Assembly (NCBI RefSeq): GCF_009363755.1
Contig: NZ_CP045417.1
Location: 1,488,001-1,552,000 of the forward strand
Length of the DNA: 64,000 bases
Reading direction: 5' to 3'
DNA from: Halomonas sp. THAF5a
GTDB taxonomy: Bacteria > Pseudomonadota > Gammaproteobacteria > Pseudomonadales > Halomonadaceae
The notes beneath the pieces are model-generated. The model did no database searches, was not told where the DNA came from, and saw only the letters and a program-made list of their open reading frames with translations. Each line of letters begins with the position of its first letter. Position 1 is the first letter of the stretch. Below, one piece after another: positions 11,201 through 20,699 of this stretch. The position numbers were made by a program, and so were the translations under genes.

Positions 11201-11675
11201 GCTCGAAGACCGTCTCCACCGCGCGATAGCCGGCGCGCGACAGGGCGTGGCGGAAGCCCTCGCGATCGAGCGTCTCTCCCGTCGCCAGGGTCATCACTCG
11301 CCCGGCGATGTAGTCCACCGGCGGCAGTCGCTGCATCAGGGTGTTGATGGCCACCAGCACGATGCCGTGCTCGCCGTCCTGCAGGCGGCGCAGGGTGCGA
11401 AGCCTCGAGGAGACGATGTCCTGATGCGGCGAGAAGCTGTCGTAGGGCAGGGTCTCCCAGTCGGGGAAGGGCATCACCGGCAGCCGGCCGTAGAAGCCCA
11501 GGTCGCTTTCCAGGCGCTGGGCCGAGGCGGTGTCCGGGGTGATCACCAGCAGCGGCGCGTCCTCGGCGAGGTGGGCCAGGGACAGGGCGGTCGCGCTGCC
11601 GGGCGGCGTCTGCCAGTAGAGGGTGTCGCGCAGCCCCTGGGGGCGTGGCGGGTCGAGCGGCGAGAAATTCGACAT
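8226..11675 (-). CDS. mfd: Transcription-repair coupling factor
   Basis: 1149 residues, the usual Mfd length. It displaces RNA polymerase stalled at DNA lesions and recruits UvrA. The N-terminal UvrB-like part begins TLYWQTPPGSATALSLAHLA. A central RNA-polymerase-interacting domain (GAPVVHQAHGVGRYKG) precedes the RecG-like translocase with Walker A GDVGFGKTEVAMR, DEEHRFG, TATPIPRTL and GRVGRSHHQAYAYLL. The C-terminal TRCF domain is intact. The start ATG is at 11675, and the promoter region is shared divergently with gap. Placement beside gap and nqr is as in Pseudomonas. Confidence 0.97.
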   Translation of the reverse strand: MSNFSPLDPPRPQGLRDTLYWQTPPGSATALSLAHLAEDAPLLVITPDTASAQRLESDLGFYGRLPVMPFPDWETLPYDSFSPHQDIVSSRLRTLRRLQDGEHGIVLVAINTLMQRLPPVDYIAGRVMTLATGETLDREGFRHALSRAGYRAVETVFEPGEYALRGALIDLFPMGAESPLRIDLFDDEIDTLRHFDPDTQRSADRVDRVELLPAHEYSLSRSAIACFREGFETLFDVDPRQCPLYVDALKGIPSPGLEQYLPLFFDETATLFEHLAEGTRVAMLPGVFDAAEHHWAAIESRFENLGVDPTRPLLPPHRAFVPVAEVFSGIKRHPRVALTEETEHRHAVTPASQAPPTVTVNARARQPLAALSTFLDDHPATRVLFVAESRGRREALEETLAPLGLALPHVDDFAAFLASEARLAITEGEIDAGLWLTDPDLAVISETELFGEVVRQSRRRERATDDGELAIRHLSELRPGAPVVHQAHGVGRYKGLETLEAGGQAAEFVTLEYAEGARLYVPVDSLHLISRYAGADDELAPLHRLGSDQWEKARRRAAEKIRDTAAELLDIYARREAREGVACPAPDEEYARFAASFPFEETPDQRAAIQAVIGDLTAPRPMDRVVCGDVGFGKTEVAMRAAFLSVHAGRQVVVLVPTTLLARQHFENFRDRFADTAVNIELISRFTAGKGQADAMKRIEEGQADIVIGTHKLLSKSTRLPRMGLLIIDEEHRFGVAQKERLKSLRAEVDILTMTATPIPRTLNMAMSGIRDLSIIATPPARRLSVKTFVQQRDEAVIKEAVLREILRGGQVYFLHNEVKTIETAAERVRELVPEARVGVAHGQLPERSLERIMSDFYHKRFNVLVCSTIIETGIDVPSANTIVIERADKFGLAQLHQLRGRVGRSHHQAYAYLLAPPPRVMSKDAVKRLEAIAGAEDLGAGFTLASHDMEIRGAGELLGEEQSGQMEAVGYGLYMQMLDRAVKAIREGKTPNIEAPLDQGVEVSLNLPALIPDDYLHDVQQRLVMYKRIASAADEAELKELQVEMTDRFGLLPAPVKTLLRQTRLRQRAERLGIARLEAGPEKGRVIFSAQTAVDPLVLVQLIQQAPDHYRLDGADTLRFEADMAQEEARFAAVERLLETLNRKAEAA

Positions 11676-11767
11676 GCGATTCGGTTACCCAACCGTGTTC
11701 GTGAGCAGTGTGTAGATGGGCCTCATCATACCAGCCCCGGCGTGGCGCTGTAGTCGAGGGCGAGTTT

Positions 11768-11784
11768 CTGTAAAACCCCTACAG
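11768..11784. promoter_or_regulatory. Candidate operator upstream of gap
   Basis: Dyad CTGTA-N7-TACAG lies 21 bases upstream of the gap -35 element. Its outer bases (TGTAA...CTACA) resemble HexR-type sites that control central carbon genes in gammaproteobacteria, but the centre differs from the published consensus as I remember it. Assignment to HexR is inference. Confidence 0.35.
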
Positions 11785-11804
11785 CGACTGCGACCATCCT
11801 GCGA

Positions 11805-11833
11805 TTGCCCCCGGACGCATCGCCCCGGATAAT
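11805..11833 (+). promoter_or_regulatory. Sigma70-type promoter for gap
   Basis: TTGCCC (11805-11810) and GATAAT (11828-11833) are separated by 17 bases, and sit 44 bases before the GTG start of gap. Confidence 0.6.
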
Positions 11834-11877
11834 GCCATTCACTTATCCTCACTATTCTCACCCAGGAGAGGCCACCC

Positions 11878-13341
11878 GTGAGCCAGCAGTCCCCCGATAC
11901 CGTCTTCCAGGAATGGCACGACAACCAGGCGATCGCCGAGCAGATGATCCCGATGATCGGCAGCCTCTATCGCCACAACAATGTGGTCGTGACCATGTTC
12001 GGGCGGTCGCTGTTCAACCGTAGCGTGATCCGCATCCTCAAGGACCATCGCTTCGTGCGTAAGGTCGAGGGGACCGAGCTCTCCGTGCAGGACACCTTCC
12101 CCCTGGTCAAGGCCATGATGGAGCTGAACCTGGGGCCGGCGCATGTCGATGTGGGCAAGCTGGGTGTGGCCTTCAAGCAGCGCGGCGGCAGCGACGCCGA
12201 GGCCTTCCTGCGCGACGAGCTCAGCGAGATCGTCGATGCCCACGACCCGGATGCCGGCAATGGCGAGCCCAAGGACGTGGTGCTCTACGGCTTTGGCCGC
12301 ATCGGCCGCATCCTCGCCCGCGTGCTGGTCGAGAAGGCCGGCGGCGGCAACCTGCTTCGCCTGCGCGCCATCGTGGTGCGTGGCCGCGGCGACATCGCCA
12401 AGGATCTCGAGAAACGGGCTAGCCTCCTGCGCCGCGATTCGGTCCACGGCCCGTTCAACGGCACCATCAGCGTCGACGTCGAGTCGCGCACCCTGATCGC
12501 CAACGGCAACGCCATCAAGGTGATCTACGCCGACTCGCCGGCCGAGATCGACTATACCGCCTATGGCATCGACAACGCCGTGGTGGTCGACAACACCGGC
12601 ATCTGGCGCGATGCCGACGGCCTGGGTCAGCACCTGGCCTGCCAGGGCGTGGCCAAGGCGCTGCTGACCGCCCCGGGCAAGGGCGACGTCAAGAACATCG
12701 TCTACGGCATCAACCACCAGGACATCCTCGACGAGGATCGCATCATCTCGGCGGCCTCCTGCACCACCAACGCCATCGTGCCGGTGCTCAAGGTGCTCAA
12801 CGACGAGTTCGGCGTCGAGCATGGTCATGTGGAGACCGTCCACTCCTACACCAACGACCAGAACCTGATCGACAACTACCACAAGGGCGATCGTCGCGGT
12901 CGCAGCGCCCCCCTCAACATGGTGCTCACCGAGACCGGTGCCGCCAAGGCGGTGGCCAAGGCGCTTCCGGAGTTCGAGGGCAAGCTGACTGGCAACGCCA
13001 TCCGCGTGCCGACCCCCAACGTCTCCATGGCGATCCTCAACCTGCGCCTGGACAGGGAAACCGACGCCGAGACGCTGAACAACTTCCTGCGTCGCATGTC
13101 CCTGGAGTCGCCCTACCAGAAGCAGATCGACTTCGTCGACTCGCCGGAGGTGGTGTCCACCGACTTCGTCGGTAACCGCCATGCCGGCATCGTCGATGCC
13201 AAGGCGACCATCGCCAACGGCAAGAACGCCGTCCTCTACGTCTGGTACGACAACGAGTTCGGCTACAGCTGCCAGGTGATTCGCATCCTGCAGCAGGTCT
13301 CCAACGTGCACTTCCTCAAGCTGCCCCGCGCCCAGGCCTGA
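11878..13341 (+). CDS. gap: Glyceraldehyde-3-phosphate dehydrogenase, long N-terminally extended form
   Basis: 487 residues against ~335 for classical GAPDH. Residues 1 to ~130 form a helical extension (TVFQEWHDNQAIAEQMIPMI...). The Rossmann NAD domain starts at DVVLYGFGRIGR, and catalytic Cys295 lies in SAASCTTNAIVP. HSYTNDQ and the C-terminal WYDNEFGYS are intact. This long form is encoded next to mfd and nqr in Pseudomonas (PA3001 type). It catalyses phosphorylating oxidation of glyceraldehyde-3-phosphate or the reverse; direction and cofactor preference cannot be read from sequence. GTG 11878 has AGGAGAGG about 8 bases upstream. It is monocistronic, with a terminator behind it. Confidence 0.92.
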   Translation: MSQQSPDTVFQEWHDNQAIAEQMIPMIGSLYRHNNVVVTMFGRSLFNRSVIRILKDHRFVRKVEGTELSVQDTFPLVKAMMELNLGPAHVDVGKLGVAFKQRGGSDAEAFLRDELSEIVDAHDPDAGNGEPKDVVLYGFGRIGRILARVLVEKAGGGNLLRLRAIVVRGRGDIAKDLEKRASLLRRDSVHGPFNGTISVDVESRTLIANGNAIKVIYADSPAEIDYTAYGIDNAVVVDNTGIWRDADGLGQHLACQGVAKALLTAPGKGDVKNIVYGINHQDILDEDRIISAASCTTNAIVPVLKVLNDEFGVEHGHVETVHSYTNDQNLIDNYHKGDRRGRSAPLNMVLTETGAAKAVAKALPEFEGKLTGNAIRVPTPNVSMAILNLRLDRETDAETLNNFLRRMSLESPYQKQIDFVDSPEVVSTDFVGNRHAGIVDAKATIANGKNAVLYVWYDNEFGYSCQVIRILQQVSNVHFLKLPRAQA

Positions 13342-13405
13342 GGCCTGGCGGCTGCCCTCCTCGAGGGGCCGGCAGCCGCCCGCGGTCAGGCGTGACACGC
13401 CCGTG

Positions 13406-13440
13406 AACCCCCGCCGGAGCCTGGCTCCCGCGGGGGTTTT
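13406..13440 (+). terminator. Intrinsic terminator after gap
   Basis: GC-rich hairpin (AACCCCCG outer arm, with a further inner GGAGC/GCTCC stem) ending in TTTT, 65 bases past the gap stop. Together with the nqr promoter it accounts for most of the ~340-base gap-nqrA interval. Confidence 0.8.
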
Positions 13441-13524
13441 GCGTGGCGCCCGCGGCAGGGCACGGCAAGGCCTGCGACATCGTTACCCCTTGCAGGACGG
13501 CGCGCCTTGCGACCTAAGGGCAGG

Positions 13525-13553
13525 TGGTCATCCCTGACGCTTGTCTTTATAAT
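13525..13553 (+). promoter_or_regulatory. Promoter of the nqr operon
   Basis: TGGTCA (13525-13530), 17 bases, then a perfect TATAAT (13548-13553). Transcription would begin near 13560, leaving a ~120-base leader before nqrA. The leader contains TTCGAATCCATTCGAA at 13622-13637, a small TTCGAA-N4-TTCGAA repeat of unknown meaning. Confidence 0.7.
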
Positions 13554-13680
13554 GCGGTGGATTTTTCGGGGTGGTTCGAGCGAGCCTCGGGCCTGTCTGG
13601 TAACGTACTGAAAACAGAAGAATTCGAATCCATTCGAACCCCCTTTCTTCATCTATCCGATCCATCAACTGGGCGAGACT

Positions 13681-15030
13681 ATGATCGAAGTCAAGAAAGG
13701 CCTGGATCTCCCCATCGCGGGGACACCGGAGGCGCGTATCGAGGACGCGCGTCCGGTGCGCCATGTGGCCGTCCTGGGCACCGACTACGTCGGCATGAAG
13801 CCGACCATGGAGGTCCGTGAGGGAGACAGGGTCAAGCTTGGCCAGCTTCTCTTCACCGACAAGAAAATCGATGGCGTACGCTTCACGGCCCCGGCGGCCG
13901 GCGAGGTCGTCGCCATCAACCGCGGCGAGAAGCGCAAGCTGCTGTCAGTGGTGATCAAGGTCGATGAGTCCGAGGAGGCGGTCGAGTTCACCGCCCACGG
14001 CCGCGACAAGCTGGAGAGCCTGGAGCGTCAGACCGTCGTCGACCAGCTGGTCGAGTCGGGGCTGTGGACGGCGCTGCGCACGCGTCCCTTCTCGCGCACG
14101 CCGGCCATCGACAGCACGCCGACCGATATCTTCGTGACGGCCATCGATACCCATCCGCTGGCCGCCGATCCTGCCGTGATCATCAACGAGCAGGCCGAGG
14201 CCTTCGAGGATGGCCTGAAGGTGCTGACCCACCTCACCGAGGGGCAGGTCTACCTCTGCACGGCTCCCGAGGCGCGCGTGCCGGGCGGTGACCTCAAGGG
14301 CGTCCAGCAGGAGACCTTCTCCGGTCCGCATCCGGCGGGCCTGGTGGGCACGCACATCCACCATCTCTCGCCCGTTGCCCTGCACAAGCGCGTCTGGCAC
14401 CTCGGCTATCAGGATGTCATCGCCTTCGGCAAGCTGTTCGCCGAGGGCAAGCTCGACGTCAACCGCGTGATCGCCGTGGGCGGCCCGCGCGCCGAGAATC
14501 CGCGCCTGCTGCGCACCCGACTCGGGGCCAGCACCGAGGAACTGCTCGACGGTGAAGTCGTCGAACCCACTGGAACCCGTGTGATTTCCGGTTCGGTGTT
14601 TTCAGGATTCACCGCCGAGGGGAGCCTGTGCTACCTGGGGCGCTTCCACCATCAGATCAGCCTGCTCGAGGAAGGCAACAAGCGCGTCTTCATGGGCTGG
14701 CTGTCGCCCGGCGCCAACCGCCACTCGGTGCTCGGCATCTACCTCTCGAAGTTCAAGGGGCTCAGCAACTATGCCCCGACCACCTCGACCAATGGCTCCG
14801 AGCGCGCCATGGTGCCGGTGGGCGCCTACGAGAAGGTGATGCCGCTGGATATCCTGCCCACCCAGCTGCTGCGGACGCTGATCGTCGGCGATATCGAGAC
14901 GGGAATGTCACTGGGCTGCCTGGAGCTGGATGAAGAGGACCTCGCGCTGTGCACCTATGTGTGCCCCGGCAAGTACGAGTACGGTCCCATCCTGCGTGAC
15001 AATCTCACCATGATCGAGAAAGAGGCCTGA
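13681..15030 (+). CDS. nqrA: Na+-translocating NADH:quinone reductase subunit A
   Basis: 449 residues, soluble, no membrane span, the usual NqrA length. It begins [17 protein letters not shown] and contains [26 protein letters not shown], characteristic of the family. NqrA sits on the cytoplasmic face and contributes to quinone binding in the six-subunit Na+ pump. It is first in nqrABCDEF, 128 bases downstream of the promoter. The Shine-Dalgarno before ATG 13681 (GGCGAG) is mediocre. The stop overlaps the nqrB start by one base. Confidence 0.96.
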   Translation: MIEVKKGLDLPIAGTPEARIEDARPVRHVAVLGTDYVGMKPTMEVREGDRVKLGQLLFTDKKIDGVRFTAPAAGEVVAINRGEKRKLLSVVIKVDESEEAVEFTAHGRDKLESLERQTVVDQLVESGLWTALRTRPFSRTPAIDSTPTDIFVTAIDTHPLAADPAVIINEQAEAFEDGLKVLTHLTEGQVYLCTAPEARVPGGDLKGVQQETFSGPHPAGLVGTHIHHLSPVALHKRVWHLGYQDVIAFGKLFAEGKLDVNRVIAVGGPRAENPRLLRTRLGASTEELLDGEVVEPTGTRVISGSVFSGFTAEGSLCYLGRFHHQISLLEEGNKRVFMGWLSPGANRHSVLGIYLSKFKGLSNYAPTTSTNGSERAMVPVGAYEKVMPLDILPTQLLRTLIVGDIETGMSLGCLELDEEDLALCTYVCPGKYEYGPILRDNLTMIEKEA

Positions 15031-16256
15031 TGATGGCTATCCGACAGACACTCGATAATCTCGAGCCGCACTTCCACAAGGGTGGCAAGTACGAGAAGTT
15101 CTACCCTCTCTACGAGGCGGTGGACACCATCTTCTACACGCCGCCCAGCGTGGCCAAGACCACGGCCCACGTGCGCGACGGGATCGACCTGAAGCGCATC
15201 ATGATCACCGTCTGGATGTGTACCTTCCCGGCGATGTTCTTCGGCATGTGGAACGCCGGCTGGCAGGCCAACCTGGCCATCGCCGAGGGTTTCGGTGCCC
15301 CGACCGGGCTGCGCGAGGCCATCGTCACCACGCTGACCGCCGGGCATGACCCGAGCAGCCTGTGGGCCAACTTGGTGCTCGGCGCCACCTACTTCCTGCC
15401 GATCTACCTGGTGACTTTCGTGGTCGGCGGCTTCTGGGAGGTGCTGTTTGCCATCAAGCGTGGTCACGAGGTCAACGAGGGCTTCTTCGTCACCTCCGTG
15501 CTCTTCGCCCTGATCCTGCCGGCCACCATCCCGCTGTGGCAGGTGGCGCTCGGCATCACCTTCGGCGTGGTGATCGGCAAGGAGATCTTCGGCGGCACCG
15601 GCAAGAACTTCCTCAACCCGGCGCTGACCGGTCGTGCCTTCCTTTACTTCGCCTATCCGGCGCAGATCTCCGGTGACGCGGTGTGGGTCGCGGCCGACGG
15701 CTACACCGGCGCCACGGCGCTCTCCCTGGCGTTCCAGGATGGCATGGCGGCTCTTTCCGACAAGTTCAGCTGGTCGGACGCCTTCCTCGGCTTCGTGCCC
15801 GGTTCGGTGGGTGAGGTCTCGACCCTGGCCATCTTCATCGGCGCCGCGGTGCTGCTGTGGACCCGGATCGCCTCCTGGCGGATCATGCTCGGCGTCTTCC
15901 TGGGCATGGTGGCGACCAGCACGCTGTTCAACCTGATCGGCTCCGACACCAACACGATGTTCGCCATGCCCTGGTATTGGCACCTGGTGGTTGGCGGCTT
16001 CGCCTTCGGCATGGTCTTCATGGCCACCGACCCGGTCTCCGCCGCGATGACCAACCAGGGTCGCCTGCTGTTCGGTGCCCTCATCGGCGTCATGACCGTG
16101 CTGATTCGCGTCGTCAACCCGGCGTTTCCCGAAGGCATCATGCTGGCGATCCTGTTCGCCAACCTGTTCGCCCCGCTGATCGACCACTTCTTTGTTCAGG
16201 CCAACATCAAGCGCCGCCAGCAGCGCACCGGTGTGCCGGCCGAGGAGACTGCCTGA
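15030..16256 (+). CDS. nqrB: Na+-NQR subunit B
   Basis: 408 residues with about ten membrane segments. The covalent-FMN motif is [10 protein letters not shown], giving Thr229 as the flavin-linked residue. NqrB carries FMN and riboflavin and forms the main Na+ channel. Two ATGs overlap the nqrA stop (15030 and 15033); the first is used here. The C-terminus [11 protein letters not shown] runs straight into nqrC by a one-base overlap, so translation is probably coupled. FMN attachment needs the ApbE flavin transferase, which is not encoded in the window. Confidence 0.96.
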   Translation: MMAIRQTLDNLEPHFHKGGKYEKFYPLYEAVDTIFYTPPSVAKTTAHVRDGIDLKRIMITVWMCTFPAMFFGMWNAGWQANLAIAEGFGAPTGLREAIVTTLTAGHDPSSLWANLVLGATYFLPIYLVTFVVGGFWEVLFAIKRGHEVNEGFFVTSVLFALILPATIPLWQVALGITFGVVIGKEIFGGTGKNFLNPALTGRAFLYFAYPAQISGDAVWVAADGYTGATALSLAFQDGMAALSDKFSWSDAFLGFVPGSVGEVSTLAIFIGAAVLLWTRIASWRIMLGVFLGMVATSTLFNLIGSDTNTMFAMPWYWHLVVGGFAFGMVFMATDPVSAAMTNQGRLLFGALIGVMTVLIRVVNPAFPEGIMLAILFANLFAPLIDHFFVQANIKRRQQRTGVPAEETA

Positions 16257-17077
16257 TGGCACAGAGCAACAACTCCATCAAGAAGATCCTGACGGTGGCG
16301 TTCGCACTTTGTATCGTGTGTTCGATCATCGTCTCTACCGCTGCCGTCGCGCTGCGCTCCAAGCAGCAGCTCAACCAGGAGCTCGACCGCAAGTCGAACA
16401 TCCTGGCCGTGGCCGACCTCTATGAGCCGGGCATGGACGTCGAGGACGCCTACAGCGAGCAGATCACGCCGCGCGTGGTCAACTTGGAGAGCGGTGAGTA
16501 CTCCGACGAGTTCGACCCTCAGAGCTATGACAGCTTCCAGGCGGCCAAGGACCCGGCCCAGTCCCGCACGCTCTCCGGCGAGAAGGACATCGCCGGCCTG
16601 TCGCGGCTGGAAAAGTACAGCACCGTCTATCTGGTGGGCGACCCGGATGATCCCCAGCAGCTGATCCTGCCGGTCCGCGGCCAGGGGCTGTGGGGTCTGA
16701 TGCGCGGCTACCTCTCCGTGCAGGGCGACGGCAACACCATCAACGGCATTACCTTCTACTCTCACTCCGAGACCCCCGGTCTGGGCGGCGAGGTGGACAA
16801 CCCGCGCTGGAAGGCCCAGTGGGAAGGCAAGGAGATCTTTGCCGAAGATGACAGCGTGCAGCCGGACATTCAGCTCGTGAAGGGCGGTGCCCGCGGCGAG
16901 ACCGAAGTCGACGCGCTCTCCGGTGCCACGCTGACCAGCAAGGGGGTCACCAACCTCCTGCAGTTCTGGCTCAGCCCGCAGGGGTTCGGCGAATACCTGG
17001 CGAGGTTCCGCGAGGACATCTCGCGCTCCGAAGCCCAGGCGCTGGCCACCGCGTCCGACGATACCGAAGGAGCTTGA
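16256..17077 (+). CDS. nqrC: Na+-NQR subunit C
   Basis: 273 residues, one N-terminal membrane anchor (ILTVAFALCIVCSIIVSTAAV) and a periplasmic FMN domain. The flavinylation motif DALSGATLTS puts the covalent FMN on Thr225, the same number as in Vibrio cholerae NqrC. NqrC passes electrons from the NqrD/E Fe-S site to NqrB. The start ATG overlaps the nqrB stop. An upstream in-frame extension inside nqrB exists but is plainly a shadow frame. Confidence 0.95.
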   Translation: MAQSNNSIKKILTVAFALCIVCSIIVSTAAVALRSKQQLNQELDRKSNILAVADLYEPGMDVEDAYSEQITPRVVNLESGEYSDEFDPQSYDSFQAAKDPAQSRTLSGEKDIAGLSRLEKYSTVYLVGDPDDPQQLILPVRGQGLWGLMRGYLSVQGDGNTINGITFYSHSETPGLGGEVDNPRWKAQWEGKEIFAEDDSVQPDIQLVKGGARGETEVDALSGATLTSKGVTNLLQFWLSPQGFGEYLARFREDISRSEAQALATASDDTEGA

Positions 17078-17080
17078 TTC

Positions 17081-17749
17081 ATGTCTGCCCCGACTGCCAA
17101 GGGCGTCCTGACGACGCCCATCTTCAAGAACAACCCCATCGCCCTGCAGATCCTGGGGATCTGTTCGGCGCTGGCGGTGACCAGCAGCATGAGCGTGTCG
17201 CTGGTCATGTCCATGGCGGTGATCTTCGTCACCTCGCTGTCGAACCTGTTCGTCTCGCTGCTGCGCCACCAGATCCCGTCGGCCATCCGCATCATTGTGC
17301 AGATGACCATCATCGCCTCGCTGGTCATCGTGGTGGACCAGATCCTCAAGGCCTACGCCTATGAGATGTCGAAGCAGCTCTCGGTCTTCGTCGGCCTGAT
17401 CATCACCAACTGCATCGTGATGGGGCGCGCCGAAGGCTTCGCCATGCAGAACCCGCCGATGCTGAGCTTCCTCGACGGCATCGGCAACGGCCTCGGCTAC
17501 GGCTTCATCCTGATGGTGGTGAGCTTCTTCCGCGAGCTGCTTGGCTCCGGCAGCGTGTTCGGCTTCACCGTGCTCGAAACCGTGCAGAACGGCGGCTGGT
17601 ACGTGCCCAACGGCCTGCTGCTGCTGCCGCCCTCGGCGTTCTTCATCATCGGCCTGATCATCTGGGTGCTGCGCGCCTTCAACCCGGAACAGGTCGAGGA
17701 GAACGAGTTCACCATGAAGGCCAACACCCAGCCGAAGGAGGCCGTGTAA
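17081..17749 (+). CDS. nqrD: Na+-NQR subunit D
   Basis: 222 residues, six predicted membrane helices. Conserved cysteines (LGICSALAV and [11 protein letters not shown]) match those that, with NqrE, hold an iron-sulfur centre in the membrane. GAAGGAG lies about 10 bases before ATG 17081. It is paralogous to NqrE (both have TNC and an RNF-like fold). RnfA/E-type annotation is excluded by the complete NqrA-F context. Confidence 0.95.
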   Translation: MSAPTAKGVLTTPIFKNNPIALQILGICSALAVTSSMSVSLVMSMAVIFVTSLSNLFVSLLRHQIPSAIRIIVQMTIIASLVIVVDQILKAYAYEMSKQLSVFVGLIITNCIVMGRAEGFAMQNPPMLSFLDGIGNGLGYGFILMVVSFFRELLGSGSVFGFTVLETVQNGGWYVPNGLLLLPPSAFFIIGLIIWVLRAFNPEQVEENEFTMKANTQPKEAV

Positions 17750-17750
17750 C

Positions 17751-18368
<618 letters not shown>

Positions 18369-18437
18369 GACGGCTCGTTCCTGCCGGCGGCGTCCGCGCC
18401 GCCGGTGACCAGGCAACGCAAGCAATAGGAAACCGAC

Positions 18438-19670
18438 ATGGTTGATACATCAGTCATCTTGCTGGGTGTGGTCATGTTCACCGTGATCATCATCGGTCTG
18501 ACCGCGGTGATCCTGGCCGCACGCAGCAAGCTCGTCAGCACCGGGGACGTGACCATCGAGGTCAACGGCGACCCCGAGCACACCCTGACCACCCAGGCCG
18601 GCGGCAAGCTGCTCAATACCCTCGCCGCCAACGGCATCTTCCTCTCCTCCGCCTGCGGTGGCGGTGGCTCCTGCGCCCAGTGCAAGTGCCGGGTCGAGGA
18701 GGGCGGGGGCTCCATCCTGCCCACCGAGGAGTCGCACTTCACCCTGCGCGAGAAGAAGGAAGGCTGGCGCCTCTCCTGCCAGGTGCCCGTGAAGCAGGAC
18801 ATGAAGATCGAGGTGCCCGAGGAGGTCTTCGGCGTCAAGCAGTGGGAATGCGAGGTCATCGAGAACCCCAACGTGGCGACCTTCATCAAGGAGCTCAACC
18901 TCAAGCTTCCGGAAGGCGAAGAAGTGGCCTTCCGCGCCGGCGGCTACGTGCAGCTGGTGGCGCCGCCCTACGACATCAAGTTCTCCGACTTCGATATCGA
19001 GGAGGAGTATCGCGGCGACTGGGAGAAGTTCGGCCTGTTCGACATCTCCCACAAGAACAGCGAGGAGATCATCCGCGCCTACTCCATGGCGAACTACCCG
19101 GAAGAGAAGGGTATCCTCAAGTTCAACATCCGTATCGCCACGCCGCCGCCCAACTCCAGCCATCCGCCGGGCCTGATGTCCACCTACGTCTTCTCCCTGA
19201 AGCCGGGTGACAAGGTCACCGTGATGGGGCCTTTCGGCGAGTTCTTCGCCAAGGACACCGATGCCGAGATGATCTTCATCGGCGGCGGTGCGGGCATGGC
19301 ACCGATGCGCAGCCACATCTTCGATCAGCTCAAGCGTCTTAATAGCGATCGCAAGATCAGCTTCTGGTACGGCGCGCGCTCCTGGCGCGAGACCTTCTAC
19401 AACGAGGAGTACGACCAGCTGGCGGAGGAGTTCCCGAACTTCGAGTGGCACCTGGCGCTCTCCGACCCGCAGCCGGAGGACAACTGGGAGGGGCCGACCG
19501 GCTTCATCCACAATGTCCTCTACGAGAACTACCTCAAGGACCATCCGGCCCCCGAGGACTGCGAGTACTACATGTGCGGGCCGCCCATGATGAACGCCTC
19601 GGTGATCAAGCTGCTCGTCGACATGGGCGTCGAACCCGAGAACATCCTGCTGGACGACTTCGGCGGCTGA
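18438..19670 (+). CDS. nqrF: Na+-NQR subunit F (NADH dehydrogenase/2Fe-2S flavoprotein)
   Basis: 410 residues. An N-terminal membrane helix is followed by a ferredoxin domain with ligands in [15 protein letters not shown] (Cys73, Cys79, Cys82) plus a fourth in LSCQV near residue 114. The FAD/NADH reductase part has [27 protein letters not shown] and the C-terminal YYMCGPPMM. This is the NADH entry point of the pump. 69 bases separate it from nqrE, the only sizeable gap inside the operon. A hairpin follows the stop. Confidence 0.96.
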   Translation: MVDTSVILLGVVMFTVIIIGLTAVILAARSKLVSTGDVTIEVNGDPEHTLTTQAGGKLLNTLAANGIFLSSACGGGGSCAQCKCRVEEGGGSILPTEESHFTLREKKEGWRLSCQVPVKQDMKIEVPEEVFGVKQWECEVIENPNVATFIKELNLKLPEGEEVAFRAGGYVQLVAPPYDIKFSDFDIEEEYRGDWEKFGLFDISHKNSEEIIRAYSMANYPEEKGILKFNIRIATPPPNSSHPPGLMSTYVFSLKPGDKVTVMGPFGEFFAKDTDAEMIFIGGGAGMAPMRSHIFDQLKRLNSDRKISFWYGARSWRETFYNEEYDQLAEEFPNFEWHLALSDPQPEDNWEGPTGFIHNVLYENYLKDHPAPEDCEYYMCGPPMMNASVIKLLVDMGVEPENILLDDFGG

Positions 19671-19692
19671 TCTCGCTCGACAGCGGCATCCC

Positions 19693-19718
19693 GGGCCGGC
19701 CGAGAGGCCGGCCCCTTT
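19693..19718 (+). terminator. Hairpin after nqrF
   Basis: Perfect 9-bp GGGCCGGCC stem with a GAGA loop, followed by CTTT. The T tract is short, so it may only attenuate transcription into nqrM. Confidence 0.5.
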
Positions 19719-19881
19719 GCATCGGGGCCTGCGCGATCAGCGCCCCGCTTCTGCCGCCCGACATGACGATCGGCCTCGGTCGTCATCTCAGGCATCAGAA
19801 GACTAACGCCATGGACCTCAAGCGGTCTCATGCTGTCACATATGGCAAGCCCAGCTCTTTTCGCACTCTAGGAGACACGAC

Positions 19882-20136
19882 ATGACCCTTTTCCTGGTGG
19901 TATTCGCCTTCATGCTGCTGATCGTCGCCGCGATGGCCGTCGGCGTGATCATGGGGCGCAAACCCATCGCCGGTACCTGTGGCGGCCTCAACCAGCTCGG
20001 GCTCAAGGAAGGGTGCGACGTCTGTGGCGGCAAGGACGAGGTCTGCGAGGAGGAGAATCGCAAGCGCGGCAGCGCCCGCCGCCGCAGCGACGAGAGCCGC
20101 GGCGCCGACCTAGGGTACGACGCGACCCGGCGTTAA
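19882..20136 (+). CDS. nqrM: Na+-NQR maturation factor
   Basis: 84 residues: one N-terminal membrane helix, then GTCGGLNQLGLKEGCDVCGG with four cysteines in all, and a charged tail. This is the DUF539/NqrM pattern; NqrM is needed to install the iron-sulfur centre between NqrD and NqrE. AGGAGA precedes the ATG. It lies 211 bases after nqrF with no apbE between. The interval holds a hairpin and no other gene I can support. Confidence 0.93.
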   Translation: MTLFLVVFAFMLLIVAAMAVGVIMGRKPIAGTCGGLNQLGLKEGCDVCGGKDEVCEEENRKRGSARRRSDESRGADLGYDATRR

Positions 20137-20164
20137 CGGCGTCGACGGGCAAGCAGTAAGCAAT

Positions 20165-20201
20165 AAGGCTCAAGGGCGCTGCCGCCCTTGAGCCTTTTTT
20201 T
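20165..20201 (+). terminator. Strong intrinsic terminator of the nqr region
   Basis: A perfect 14-bp stem with a CTGC loop, followed by seven T residues (20195-20201). It closes the nqr-nqrM unit and faces the convergent DUF488 gene. Confidence 0.93.
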
Positions 20202-20231
20202 GGTGCTGCAGTTGAGCAGGAACTGGGCGCG

Positions 20232-20672
20232 TTATGCCTCGGGGGCCTGCCCGTCCCTGAGTCGATGGGCCAAACAGGGCGGCGAGGCCGGTTCCCTGTC
20301 CTCGGCGTCTTCGTCATGCAGTGCCTGCAGGATCGCCTCGCGCAGGATCGGCAGGTGTGAGGCGTCCAAGTGGCGCGCCGCCGAGAGCAGCGTGAGGCGC
20401 CCGTGACGGGCGTGGCGCATCAGGGGCAGCAGGTTCTCCGGCGAGTCCCTGAGCTCGCCCCGGTAGCGGGCGGCGAATACCTCCGCGCTGATCGCCTCTT
20501 GGTGAAACTGCCGGCGCAGGGCCGGCGAGGGGGAGGCATCCCGGTACCAGTCGGTCAAGGCGAGGCCTTCGCGGCGCTTGCCACGGGGCCAGAGCCGGTC
20601 GACCAGCACCCGGGCGCCGTCCTCGTCGTCGACCTCCTGATAGATGCGCTTGAGCACGATGTCGTAGTTCAT
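20232..20672 (-). CDS. DUF488 family protein (YeaO-like)
   Basis: 146 residues of the YeaO/DUF488 family: MNYDIVLKRIYQ, then VLVDRLWPRGKRRE, WYRDASPSPALRRQFHQ and GRLTLLSAARHLDASHL. Members are small soluble proteins of unknown biochemical role; conserved Arg/Trp/Asp positions suggest a ligand-binding pocket. ATG 20672 is the first codon of the family's conserved start. It lies 28 bases downstream of the peptidase gene on the same strand, so co-transcription is likely. The last ~25 residues are less conserved. Confidence 0.85.
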   Translation of the reverse strand: MNYDIVLKRIYQEVDDEDGARVLVDRLWPRGKRREGLALTDWYRDASPSPALRRQFHQEAISAEVFAARYRGELRDSPENLLPLMRHARHGRLTLLSAARHLDASHLPILREAILQALHDEDAEDREPASPPCLAHRLRDGQAPEA

Positions 20673-20699
20673 GGTCAGTTTCTCTCGATCAGCTCGGCG

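Noticed and set aside
8094..11753. Very long open frame (1219 codons) on the plus strand opposite mfd
   Set aside because: It is the mirror of mfd codon bias in GC-rich DNA: repetitive Gly/Gln/Leu/His/Val composition, no recognisable domain, no ribosome site.
13524..13820. 98-codon frame across the nqr promoter and nqrA start
   Set aside because: It overlaps the -10 element and then nqrA in another frame; no homology or ribosome site.
19671..19881. Possible apbE or small gene between nqrF and nqrM
   Set aside because: Only 211 bases, with a hairpin and no frame resembling ApbE, which is about 340 residues long.
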